Below, piece after piece: positions 35,362-44,112 of a stretch of 64,000 nucleotides of DNA; position 1 is the first letter of the stretch; every line of letters starts with the position of its first letter. Location of the stretch: the NCBI GenBank assembly GCA_016795365.1, contig JAEUHN010000029.1:304866-368865 (forward strand), in the 5' to 3' direction. The notes below the pieces were generated by a model, which was given only the letters and a program-made list of their open reading frames with translations, made no database searches and was not told where the DNA came from. The position numbers and the translations under genes were made by a program. Source of the stretch: Verrucomicrobiaceae bacterium (lineage in GTDB: Bacteria; Verrucomicrobiota; Verrucomicrobiia; Verrucomicrobiales; Verrucomicrobiaceae).

Positions 35362-37211
35362 TCCACGGTCACGCTCTTGGCCAGATTGCGCGGCTTATCG
35401 ACATCGCAGCCGCGAGCCAGCGCAACGTAGTAGCTCAGCAGTTGCAGCGGCACCACGGTGAGCAGCGGCGAGAGGATCGACTTGCACGGCGGCACGTAGA
35501 GCACGTCGTCGGCGATGCGTTCCAAATCGGTGCAGCCTTCCGTTGTGACGGCGATGACCGGACCTTTGCGTGCCTTCACCTCTTCGATGTTGCTCACGTT
35601 CTTGTCGAAGACGGCATCGTCCGGCGCGATGAAGACGCTGGGCAGATCGGGCTTCACCAGGGCGATAATGCCGTGCTTCAGCTCGGCGCTCGGATGGCCG
35701 CTGGCGTAGATGTAGCTGATCTCCTTCATCTTCAGCGCGCCTTCCATGGCCACTGGGTAGTTGAGCTGGCGGCCCATGAAGAGCATGCCCTCGGCATTCG
35801 CATACTTCTGCGCGATCTCTTTGATGCGCGGTGCTTGCTTCAGGATGGACTCGATCTTCTCCGGGATGGCCTCCAACTCGTCAATCATCTCCAGGCCGTC
35901 CGTGCTGCTCAGATGATGGATGCGGCCAAAGAGCAAGCTCAGCAGCGTCATGATCGTGACCTGCGAGGTGAAGGTCTTCGTCGCGGCCACGCCGATCTCA
36001 GGACCCGCATGGATGTAAACGCCGCCATCGCTCTCGCGGGCGATCGTGGATGCCACGTTGTTCACGATGCCGAGGCAGCGCAGGCCTTTGCGCTTCGCTT
36101 CACGCAAGGCCGCGAGCGTATCGATCGTCTCGCCGCTCTGACTCACCACGAATTGCAGCGTGCTCTTCGTCGTGGGCACGTTGCGGTAGCGGAACTCGCT
36201 GGCGAACTCGATCTCCGTCGGGATGCGCGCAAGGCTTTCCATCAGATACTCGCCCACCATCGCGGCATGATACGCCGTGCCGCAGCCGCTGAAGATGATG
36301 CGGTCGATCTGACGCAGCTCCATCGGCGACATGTTCAGGCCGCCCAGCACCGCCGTCGCTTCGTCGCGGGAAAGACGACCACGCAGCGCATTGCGGATGG
36401 ACTGCGGCTGCTCGTAGATCTCCTTGAGCATGTAGTGCTCGAACTTGCCCTTCTCCGCATCGTCCTCGGTGAAGTCCACGCGGCTCACCTTCACACTCGC
36501 GGTGCGGTTCGTGTCCAGCGAACTGACGTCGTAGCCGTGGCGCGTGATGGTCACGAGGTCGTAGTCATTGAGATAAATCACGTCGCGCGTGTGCGCCACG
36601 ATCGCGCCCACATCGCTGGCCAGGAAATGCTCGTCCTTGCCGAGGCCTACAACCAGCGGGCTGCCGAGTCGCGAGCCCACGATCACGCCCGGAGCGTCCG
36701 AGTGAATCACCGCGATGCCGAAGGTGCCCTTCACACGCGGCAGCGCCGCCTGCACCGCGGCCACCAGCTTCGCCTGCGGCTCGGTTTCCTCGCCCTCGTC
36801 GTAGCACTTGCCCACCAGATGCGCGAGCACCTCGGTGTCCGTCTCGGACTGGAAGGTGTGGCCCTCGGCCAGCAGTTGATCCTTGATCGAGATGTAGTTC
36901 TCGATCACGCCGTTGTGGACGAGCGCCAGGTTGCCGGACTGGTCCTTGTGCGGATGCGCATTCTCATCCGTCGGCGCGCCGTGCGTCGCCCAGCGCGTGT
37001 GGCTGATGCCCAGATCACCTGGAGGATTCGCCTCGCTCACGGCCTTGCGCAGGTTCTCGATACGGCCTGCCTTGCGATACACATCAATGCCGCCATCGGT
37101 CCACAGTGCGATGCCGGCGGAATCATAGCCGCGATATTCCAGACGACGCAGACCGTCGAGCAGGATGGGGCTTGCCTGACGTTTACCGATGTAAGCTACG
37201 ATGCCGCACAT
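35358..37211 (-). CDS. glmS: glutamine--fructose-6-phosphate aminotransferase (isomerizing)
   Basis: The protein has 617 residues from Met at 37211; the next residue, Cys, is the N-terminal nucleophile of the glutaminase domain (MCGIVAYIG). It makes glucosamine-6-phosphate from fructose-6-phosphate and glutamine, the first step to UDP-GlcNAc, peptidoglycan and LPS. The glutaminase half includes HTRWATHG and NGVIENY; the isomerase half carries two SIS domains, with IIFSGCGTAYHA and VVSQSGETIDTLA, and the C-terminal DKPRNLAKSVTVE that lies near the active site. Length and order are canonical. No glmS-ribozyme-like sequence was recognised in the 103-base upstream gap. Confidence 0.98.
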   Translation of the reverse strand: MCGIVAYIGKRQASPILLDGLRRLEYRGYDSAGIALWTDGGIDVYRKAGRIENLRKAVSEANPPGDLGISHTRWATHGAPTDENAHPHKDQSGNLALVHNGVIENYISIKDQLLAEGHTFQSETDTEVLAHLVGKCYDEGEETEPQAKLVAAVQAALPRVKGTFGIAVIHSDAPGVIVGSRLGSPLVVGLGKDEHFLASDVGAIVAHTRDVIYLNDYDLVTITRHGYDVSSLDTNRTASVKVSRVDFTEDDAEKGKFEHYMLKEIYEQPQSIRNALRGRLSRDEATAVLGGLNMSPMELRQIDRIIFSGCGTAYHAAMVGEYLMESLARIPTEIEFASEFRYRNVPTTKSTLQFVVSQSGETIDTLAALREAKRKGLRCLGIVNNVASTIARESDGGVYIHAGPEIGVAATKTFTSQVTIMTLLSLLFGRIHHLSSTDGLEMIDELEAIPEKIESILKQAPRIKEIAQKYANAEGMLFMGRQLNYPVAMEGALKMKEISYIYASGHPSAELKHGIIALVKPDLPSVFIAPDDAVFDKNVSNIEEVKARKGPVIAVTTEGCTDLERIADDVLYVPPCKSILSPLLTVVPLQLLSYYVALARGCDVDKPRNLAKSVTVE

Positions 37212-37313
37212 AGAGAGAGTAGTGTTTTGAGGGGTTTGGGGGTGACTGAAAGATAGCCCCCGCTGCCAGCGGGTGCCACCCGGAATTCCCCATCGGCACA
37301 AAATGAGCAAACC

Positions 37314-38168
37314 CTAGCGGACAACGCCCTGGAGCCACTCGCGCGCCTGCTTCCGAATCGGCAAATCGCACAGCACCCAGCGTGCGCTGTGATTCGGGAA
37401 AGGCAGCGTCGCGAACGTGAAGTCGCCCTTGAATCCTGTGCTTGCGATGGCGGCCTGCGTTTTGTCTGTGCCACCCTCCTGACTGATGAACTGCGGGCGC
37501 GAGCCGAGACGCTTCAACCGCTCAGGCCACGCGGCTTCGTCGGATGCCGGATGCTTGAACTCGCCCTCGTAATGGCTGTGGCACAGCATCCCGCACCACA
37601 GCTTGGCAATCTCGTCGTCGTGCAGACCGATGTAGTTGCACGCGATCGCGCCGCGCGAGAAACCCATCAGCACCACGCGCTTCGCATCGCCGAAGGTCGC
37701 GCAGATGTTCTTCACCGTGGCAAGGCAGTAGCGCTTCGTCTCCTCCACGTCGCCCCACCACTTGGTGGCGTTCTGTTTGTCCGCCGTGACGAAGGGCAGG
37801 CACAACCAGATGAAGCCCTTTCCGCCCGACAAGCCATAGCCCAACATGCAGCCCTCCACCGAGCCGTCGCTCGTGTCGCCCAGCTTGTTCGCGTAGCCGC
37901 CATTGCCCGCATACTCCACGATCACCGGCAGATGACCGTCCGGAACCAGATCGGGCGGAATGTAAATCGTGTGATGCACCCCCGTGCCTTCCCAGCCCTT
38001 CGTCGTCGCCCGCATCCGATGCCCGACCAAGGCGGGGCCGTCTTCCACCTTCGGGACGGTGAGATCGGTGGGCACGTCGTTGAGGTTGGTCTGGGCGAAC
38101 GCCACCGAACCGCTGATCGCTAGCGCGAGGCAGCCACAACGAAGACCGAGTGAAGAATGACGAAGCAT
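37314..38168 (-). CDS. secreted alpha/beta hydrolase-like protein
   Basis: This 284-residue protein has a signal peptide (MLRHSSLGLRCGCLALAISGSVAFA). The alpha/beta-hydrolase nucleophile elbow is visible as VVLMGFSRGAIA (GxSxG with Arg at the fourth position), preceded by the oxyanion strand HLPVIVEYAGNGGYANK and followed by FPNHSARW, which may supply the catalytic His. This order resembles dienelactone-hydrolase or PHB-depolymerase-like proteins. The substrate cannot be inferred. It lies upstream of glmS on the same strand with a 102-base gap, so co-transcription is possible but not certain. Confidence 0.8.
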   Translation of the reverse strand: MLRHSSLGLRCGCLALAISGSVAFAQTNLNDVPTDLTVPKVEDGPALVGHRMRATTKGWEGTGVHHTIYIPPDLVPDGHLPVIVEYAGNGGYANKLGDTSDGSVEGCMLGYGLSGGKGFIWLCLPFVTADKQNATKWWGDVEETKRYCLATVKNICATFGDAKRVVLMGFSRGAIACNYIGLHDDEIAKLWCGMLCHSHYEGEFKHPASDEAAWPERLKRLGSRPQFISQEGGTDKTQAAIASTGFKGDFTFATLPFPNHSARWVLCDLPIRKQAREWLQGVVR

Positions 38169-38263
38169 GAGTGCATTGCATCGCTACTCGCGGTTATTGT
38201 CACGCCTGAATTCGTCATTCCATCCGCTTGCACGCTTCCGAGTCACACGCCACCCATGCGCGG

Positions 38264-38587
38264 ATGGAAGATCTCGCCCAGCGCATGGCCGCCGACCTCG
38301 CGGCCATCGAGAAGACCTGCATGCCCTTCGGCAAGTTTGGTCCCAAGTTCCGTCCACCGAACGGCGTGCCGATCTACGACCTGCCAGCCGAATACTTGAT
38401 GTGGTTCGCCAACAAAGCCGGCTTTCCGAAAGGTCGGCTCGGCGAGCTGCTGCGCATGGTCTATCAAATGAAAGCCGACGGCTCCGACGCTGCCTTCGAC
38501 GGGATGCGCAAGCGCAACGGTGGCCGCGTCAGTCTTCGCGAGGAGCGCAAGCGCAGCTTCGATCTCACCGGCAACGAGCCATTCTGA
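38264..38587 (+). CDS. DUF3820-family small protein
   Basis: This 107-residue protein starts at 38264 (MEDLAQRMAADLAAIE). The centre reads MPFGKFGPKFRPPNGVPIYD followed by LPAEYLMWFANKAGFPKGRLGELL, the signature of DUF3820 (also annotated as putative quorum-sensing-regulated virulence factor). In related proteins the domain is short and often paired with a nuclease or helicase, but no such partner is next to it here. No catalytic role is established. It is divergent from the alpha/beta hydrolase gene and precedes the large DUF1080 gene by 94 bases. Confidence 0.8.
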   Translation: MEDLAQRMAADLAAIEKTCMPFGKFGPKFRPPNGVPIYDLPAEYLMWFANKAGFPKGRLGELLRMVYQMKADGSDAAFDGMRKRNGGRVSLREERKRSFDLTGNEPF

Positions 38588-38681
38588 GCGGATCACAAAA
38601 GCATCACTTCTAGCGCCATTCGTTTCGGGAAGGCTCTGCAAGCCATCGTAAACCTGACCTTAGCCAACCCGTATCGAAGTC

Positions 38682-41600
38682 ATGCGCACGCTCCTCTTTG
38701 TCCCCTTCGTCCTATCCGTCGCATCTGTCCTATCCGCAGCGGACCCGGTGAAACAGAAGATCAATCTCTTCGACGTCATCAAGTCCGGCGACGTGGAATA
38801 CCATGTGAACCCGAAGATGGAACTCCACGATGACCCGAAGGACATCTGGAAGCTCGAGGGCGATGAACTGCACATCAGCGGTCGCGGCTACGGCTATGTC
38901 GCGACCAAGAAGGACTACCGCGATTACCACCTCGTGATCGAGTTCAAGTGGGGCACGAAGACGCACGGCGCACGCGAGACAAAGGCACGCGATAACGGCA
39001 TTCTGCTGCACGCTTACGGACCGCACGGCGCTTACGGCGGGACGTGGATGGCGAGCATCGAGGCACAGATCATCGAAGGCGGAGTCGGCGATATTTTGGT
39101 GCTGTCGCCGAAGCTGCCGGATGGCAAGGAACTGACGACGAGCGTGATGAGCGAGTTCTCGCTCGATCGCGACAAGGAGAAGATTTGGACGCCCGGCGCA
39201 CCGAAGCAGCTCGTGACCAAGGGCCGCATAAACTGGCAGCATCGCGATGTGGACTGGACGGACACGAAGGGCTTCCGCGGTCGCGAGGACAAGGAGAGCC
39301 CGCCCGGCGAATGGAACCGCCTGGAGTGCATCGCGGACGGCGATCATCTCACTTACTTCCTCAACGGCGCGAAGGTGAACGAGGCCTTCGAGTGCAAGCC
39401 GAGCCAGGGTCGTGTGCTGCTGCAAACCGAAGGCGCGGAGATGATCGTGCGTCGCTACGAGTTGTGGCCGCTCGGTCAGTTCAACGAGAAGTGGAACCCC
39501 ATTCAAGCCAGCGGCGGCAGCGATGTGGATGTGCGCGAGGGCCAAACCAAAGCACTGAGCGCGGCGGAGTCGCAGAAGCTCATCCAGCTCGACGGGCCGT
39601 ATGAAGCGCAGCTCGTGGCGAGCGAACCGCTGGTGCTCGATCCGGTGGAAGTGACGTGGGATGCGAAGGGCCGGCTCTTCGTCGCGGACATGCTCGACTA
39701 TCCTTTGGGACCGAAGGACCCGAACGATCCGCCGATGTCGCGCGTGCTTCAGCTCATCGACGACGATGGCGATGGCAAGATGGACCGCTCCGTCGTCTTT
39801 GCCGAGCACATGGATTTTGTGCAGGGCCTGCTGCCTTATAAAGACGGCCTCATCGCCACCACGCGCTCGCAGGTGTTGTTTCTCAAAGACAGCGACGGCG
39901 ACGGCAAGGCCGACGTGATCGAGTCGCTGATCAAAGGCTTCAATCCACGCCACGCGCAGCTTCAAGTGAGCGCACCGCGTTGGGGTCTCGATGGCTGTGT
40001 GCATTTCAACAACGGCCTCGATGCGAAGGAGATTTATCCCGTCGCGAATCCGAAGGACATGGTCGAAGTCCCGCGCAGCAATTTCAAATGGGACCCCGCG
40101 ACTGGCAAGATCACGCCCACCGGCGGCACCGGCCAGTATGGCGGCGCGTTCGATGACTGGGGCCATCACTTCTATTGCTCGAACCGCAATCCGCTCATGT
40201 TCACCGTCATGCCTTATGAGGCGATGCTGCGGAATCCGCACGCCGGCATCACGCAGGTGCATGAAGACATCGCGCCCGCCGGAGCCGAGACGCGCGTGTA
40301 TCCGCTCAAGATCACGCACACCACCGCCGACGCGCACGCTGGCACCAACACCGCCGCCTGCGGTCTCGGCGTGTATCGCGGCGACCTCATGCCCGAGCTG
40401 AAGAACAACGTCTTCGTCTGCGATCCCACCGGCCAGCTCGTCACGCGCTACAAGGTCGAGCCGAACGGCGCTTCGCTCAAAGCCACACGCGTGGGCAAGA
40501 ACACCGAGTTCTTCCGCAGCGGCGACGAATGGTGCCGCCCGGTCAATGTGACCACCGGCCCCGACGGCGCGCTCTACATCTGCGACATGTATCGCCACTA
40601 CATCGACCACGCGCGCTTCTTCCCCGAGGAGTTCGTGAAGACTCACGACATGCGCGAAGGCGAAAAAGAAGGCCGCATCTGGCGCATCGTGCCGAAGGGA
40701 ACGACGAAGCTCATCGCAAAGACGCCGGGCAAATACCACGCCGTTCCCGAGACCGGTTGGGGCAATGAGGTGCCTGCCGAGCATGCCGCACACGCCACCT
40801 TCCTCAAGGCGATGAAGATCACGGATGCCCACGAGCTTGCCTCCATTCTCTCCGCCAACGGCGATGACGCATGGATGGCAAAGATGGTCGCTTCCTCAGG
40901 AGCAAAAAAGATCGGCACCATCCTCAATTCGCTCGACGATAAGTTCTTCGCTTCGTTCTCTGAAACCAAAGTCGCGACCATCCGCATGATGGTCAGCGCC
41001 GCGATGGCCGACGGCGAACCCGACGACGTGAAGGCTCTGCTTTCCCTTCTGCAAAAGGAACCCGGCAAACTACTCTGGTGGAAGCCCGCGCTGCTGCAAG
41101 GTCTTGGCAAGTTGCCGAAAGGTCACGACGATGCCGCGAAGGAAATCGCCGCGCTGCAGTCCGGTATCGACGCCGTGCTCGCCGATGCGAAGTCCACGCT
41201 CGATCAAAAGCTCGCCGTCCTGCCTTTGCTCGGTCAGCGCAAATGGGACGCTGTTGCTCCCACGGTGAAGACTCTGCTCACCACCACGCAGCCTGCCGAA
41301 CTCACCACCGCAGCGCTCGCCTTGCTGCGGAAATTCTCGATCAAGCAGACCGAGCCCTTCATCTATGAAATCCTGCCGCACACGAGCCCGACGTTGAAAG
41401 GCCAGCTCGTCACCGTGCTAGCGGCAGGCTCGCCGCTTGAACTGCTGAAGCGCATGGATCGCGGCGAGCTGCCGAAGGCGCTCATCGATGTGGAGAAGCG
41501 CTGGGGCCTGCAACGTGGCAAAGGCGAACTCGCCGAGCTGGCGAAGAAGCTCTTCGGCCAGCCGAGCGCCGACCGCGCCGCCGTGATCGCGAGCTACATG

Positions 41601-42020
41601 GATTGCACGAAGAAGCTGGGCGATGCCGCGAAGGGCAAGGCGGTGTTCCAGACCATCTGCGTCGCCTGCCACAAGATCGGCGACATCGGCCAGGACGTCG
41701 GCCCACCGCTCGCCGACATCAAAGTGAAGCCCGTCGAAGGGCTGCTCTCCGACATCCTCGATCCCAATCGCATGTTCGAAGCCCGCTGGTGCGCGTATGA
41801 GATCGATACCAAGGACGGCAAGCAGCTCATGGGCCTCGTCACCGGCGAGACCAGCGAAGCGGTCACTCTCACGATGATGGGCGGCCTGAAGGAGATCGTT
41901 CAGCGCAGCAACATTAAGGAGATGAAGTCCCTCGACCGATCGCTCATGCCCGTGGGCGTCGAAGCCGGGATCAACAAGGAGCAGATGAGCGACCTGCTGG
42001 CGTTCTTGCTGGGGAGGTAA
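38682..42020 (+). CDS. DUF1080 domain protein fused to a PVC-type haem-binding module
   Basis: This 1112-residue protein has a signal peptide (MRTLLFVPFVLSVASVLSAAD). Domains in order: DUF1080/3-keto-disaccharide-hydrolase-like concanavalin fold (about 25-265; KTHGARETKARDNGILLHAY); a sorbosone-dehydrogenase-like beta propeller (about 300-690; DPVEVTWDAKGRLFVADMLD, DIAPAGAETRVYPLKITHTT); helical HEAT-like repeats (about 690-960); and a C-terminal cytochrome c-type domain with CVACH near residue 990 and GQDVGPPLADI, ending in a beta extension. This set is a Planctomycetota/Verrucomicrobiota hallmark, found in secreted sugar-oxidising proteins. It is expected outside the cytoplasm; the physiological substrate is not known. 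Confidence 0.92.
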   Translation: MRTLLFVPFVLSVASVLSAADPVKQKINLFDVIKSGDVEYHVNPKMELHDDPKDIWKLEGDELHISGRGYGYVATKKDYRDYHLVIEFKWGTKTHGARETKARDNGILLHAYGPHGAYGGTWMASIEAQIIEGGVGDILVLSPKLPDGKELTTSVMSEFSLDRDKEKIWTPGAPKQLVTKGRINWQHRDVDWTDTKGFRGREDKESPPGEWNRLECIADGDHLTYFLNGAKVNEAFECKPSQGRVLLQTEGAEMIVRRYELWPLGQFNEKWNPIQASGGSDVDVREGQTKALSAAESQKLIQLDGPYEAQLVASEPLVLDPVEVTWDAKGRLFVADMLDYPLGPKDPNDPPMSRVLQLIDDDGDGKMDRSVVFAEHMDFVQGLLPYKDGLIATTRSQVLFLKDSDGDGKADVIESLIKGFNPRHAQLQVSAPRWGLDGCVHFNNGLDAKEIYPVANPKDMVEVPRSNFKWDPATGKITPTGGTGQYGGAFDDWGHHFYCSNRNPLMFTVMPYEAMLRNPHAGITQVHEDIAPAGAETRVYPLKITHTTADAHAGTNTAACGLGVYRGDLMPELKNNVFVCDPTGQLVTRYKVEPNGASLKATRVGKNTEFFRSGDEWCRPVNVTTGPDGALYICDMYRHYIDHARFFPEEFVKTHDMREGEKEGRIWRIVPKGTTKLIAKTPGKYHAVPETGWGNEVPAEHAAHATFLKAMKITDAHELASILSANGDDAWMAKMVASSGAKKIGTILNSLDDKFFASFSETKVATIRMMVSAAMADGEPDDVKALLSLLQKEPGKLLWWKPALLQGLGKLPKGHDDAAKEIAALQSGIDAVLADAKSTLDQKLAVLPLLGQRKWDAVAPTVKTLLTTTQPAELTTAALALLRKFSIKQTEPFIYEILPHTSPTLKGQLVTVLAAGSPLELLKRMDRGELPKALIDVEKRWGLQRGKGELAELAKKLFGQPSADRAAVIASYMDCTKKLGDAAKGKAVFQTICVACHKIGDIGQDVGPPLADIKVKPVEGLLSDILDPNRMFEARWCAYEIDTKDGKQLMGLVTGETSEAVTLTMMGGLKEIVQRSNIKEMKSLDRSLMPVGVEAGINKEQMSDLLAFLLGR

Positions 42021-42037
42021 GTCCTTCGCAAGCGAGA

Positions 42038-42089
42038 CAGGATGGCAGGATGTTTCAGGATTCACACGAAGCTCTTCGCGTTAATCCTG
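42038..42089. repeat. CAGGAT units with a two-part hairpin between convergent genes
   Basis: CAGGAT occurs three times, at 42038, 42046 and 42056. The last unit extends to CAGGATT, which pairs with AATCCTG at 42083-42089. Inside this stem CGAAG (42067-42071) pairs with CTTCG (42074-42078). The element lies in the 90-base gap between two convergent genes, where a bidirectional terminator would be expected, but there is no T-run. Confidence 0.5.
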
Positions 42090-42110
42090 ACTCTTCTCGA
42101 TCACACCAAT

Positions 42111-44057
42111 TTAGGGTGCAGCCACCACCCGCACTCGAAGAAAGCGACCCTGAGTGCCGTCGGCGGGAATGCCACCTTCGATTGCATTGCCCGCACTAAA
42201 ATCCGTAATGTTTGTGGTGAACCAAGAAAAAAGGTCCGTGGAGCGCTGGACTTCCAACGAAGCGTCTGGTCGGGATACCAAAGGAAGTCCCATCCTGAAG
42301 AAGCCCCCGGTCGTTGTGGCTGTGACCTCTGGGCGGCTGACAGCCGAATCCATGCGTGTGCCGGTGACATACTCGAGGAGATTTGAATATGAGTCTCCAT
42401 CTGAGTCGGCAAGGGGCAATTGACGGACGGCGTGAGAGACAGCAGCAACGGCATTGAGTCGACCGCCCGTCATACACAACCCACTGTAAGCCGGGCGCGT
42501 AACGACCGAAGCAAGAATGCTGTTTTTGATGTCCGTGGCCTGCCACGAAGGGTTCAAATATTTGATGGCCGCTGCGACAGCTGTGACATAGGGCGTGGCT
42601 TGCGAGGTGCCAGTGTAGGAAGAGTAACTGGTGCCAAGAATGGGGCTGTAGATATCACGGCCCGGCGCAAAGAGATCGACACTCACCACTCCATAGTTTG
42701 AAGGGTTGAACACGCCCGACCAACGCGCATCAGTGCGATCGTGATTACCCACAGAAATGATATTGGTGTGAGTGTAGCTGCTGGGGTAGTTCGGTGTCGT
42801 GTCGTTGTTCACCCCCTGATTGCCCGCACAGATGCTCAACAATATGCCCGCCGTCTGACAGGCGGTGAATTCGGTGTTCAAAGTGCTGCTGAAAGGATAG
42901 CTCTGAAGCGAAAGATTCATCACAGGTGCCCCACGAAGGCGGGCGTAAGTCGTGGCGGCAATTAGATTGGAGGTGAGCCCGCTGTTGCTGGCATTGAGGA
43001 TCTTGCAGACGAGTAATTTGGCACCACCAATCATGCCAGCGATACCCGTGGCGTTGTTGCGGTTGGCGGCGATGATTCCAGAGACGTTGGAGCCATGGCC
43101 GTGGTCGTCAGTTGGATTATTGTCCCCATTCGTAAAGTCCCAGCCGTTAACGTCGTCAATCCGTCCGCTGCTGTCATTGTCGATGCCGTCCCCGGCGATC
43201 TCGCCTGGATTGGTCCACGCAATACTCAGAAGATCTGGGTGCGTGAAGTTGAGCCCTGAGTCCAGCACCGCAACCACGATACCCGGGGTGGAATCAAGGA
43301 TGTCCCAAAACTCTGGCGCATCGACATCAGCATCCACAGTCCCGCCAGACTGGCCGGTATTGTGGTGCCCCCACTGAGTGGCGAAACTGGTGTCGTTCGG
43401 TGTGCCCGCCCCGAATCCCACGCCGTCGCCTTCTGAACTTGCCACCCAGCCATGCAAAGCATTCAGCGATATGAGCGCAGCCGGCAACGCATCGAGATCA
43501 CTGCTTGGCAAACGCACGGTAAAGAGGTCTGTGCCGATCGACTGCACGATGCTCATTCCGAAATCTCGAAGGCGGGAGGATAGCTGATCTCTCGAGACTC
43601 CCACACTGGCTCGGACAATGACCTGATCTGCGAGGAAAATATTTCGACCGTAACTCACCCAGCGGGCCCCTGCGGCGTCATCTTCCCACTCCTCTTGAAC
43701 ATGAAGCAGCCGTTCCTGAACAACTGAGCGCACCAATCGCTCACGCCGCCACCTGCCTACGGTAGCAGCAGTCAGCACTCGCTCCTGCAGCACCTGCCCA
43801 CTGGCGATCGCACGTTCCGCCGGGTCATTAGACTTGCTGCGATCTCTAGGAAAGGGACGAGGAAGGACGGGCAGCACGGCATCCCTTCTTGCGACCGCCA
43901 ACGGCACGGGCCTATTCTTTTCGAGTCCTGAGAAAGACAGCGTCGTTTGGGATAGCGGATTTGAAGCAGTGTTCAGGGAATCAACCGCCACGAGGCAAAT
44001 CAAAGCAACAACGACCGCAAGCGATAGGACCCCAACGAGACAAAGCCTCCACTTCAT
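42111..44057 (-). CDS. subtilisin-like S8 serine protease, exported
   Basis: This 648-residue protein has an N-terminal membrane-inserting segment (MKWRLCLVGVLSLAVVVALI) that is either a signal peptide or an anchor. A prodomain of about 200 residues follows, Arg/Glu rich. The catalytic triad is visible: Asp in VVAVLDSGLNFTHPDL near 265, His in DDHGHGSNVSG near 317 and Ser in GTSQATPYVTA near 483; the usual GTSMATP has Gln in place of Met. The C-terminal 100 residues (LPLADSDGDSYSNLLEYVTG) resemble the low-complexity end seen in secreted verrucomicrobial proteins. It is convergent with the DUF1080 gene and has its own promoter region upstream at 44058-44112, next to kup. Confidence 0.92.
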   Translation of the reverse strand: MKWRLCLVGVLSLAVVVALICLVAVDSLNTASNPLSQTTLSFSGLEKNRPVPLAVARRDAVLPVLPRPFPRDRSKSNDPAERAIASGQVLQERVLTAATVGRWRRERLVRSVVQERLLHVQEEWEDDAAGARWVSYGRNIFLADQVIVRASVGVSRDQLSSRLRDFGMSIVQSIGTDLFTVRLPSSDLDALPAALISLNALHGWVASSEGDGVGFGAGTPNDTSFATQWGHHNTGQSGGTVDADVDAPEFWDILDSTPGIVVAVLDSGLNFTHPDLLSIAWTNPGEIAGDGIDNDSSGRIDDVNGWDFTNGDNNPTDDHGHGSNVSGIIAANRNNATGIAGMIGGAKLLVCKILNASNSGLTSNLIAATTYARLRGAPVMNLSLQSYPFSSTLNTEFTACQTAGILLSICAGNQGVNNDTTPNYPSSYTHTNIISVGNHDRTDARWSGVFNPSNYGVVSVDLFAPGRDIYSPILGTSYSSYTGTSQATPYVTAVAAAIKYLNPSWQATDIKNSILASVVTRPAYSGLCMTGGRLNAVAAVSHAVRQLPLADSDGDSYSNLLEYVTGTRMDSAVSRPEVTATTTGGFFRMGLPLVSRPDASLEVQRSTDLFSWFTTNITDFSAGNAIEGGIPADGTQGRFLRVRVVAAP

Positions 44058-44112
44058 GAAAGAAGATTAATAAGTGGGTGCTCGCGTGTCAATTACGCAA
44101 GCCATTCGGTGC

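Noticed and set aside
35127..37256. 709-codon open frame on the plus strand across glmS
   Set aside because: It is antisense to a complete GlmS and its His/Arg/Val-rich product matches nothing known.
37212..37313. glmS ribozyme upstream of glmS
   Set aside because: The 102-base gap is too short for the full ribozyme and no core sequence was recognised; the class is mostly known from Firmicutes.
38730..40832. 700-codon open frame on the minus strand across the DUF1080 gene
   Set aside because: It is antisense to a multidomain protein with intact motifs and has a shadow-type composition.
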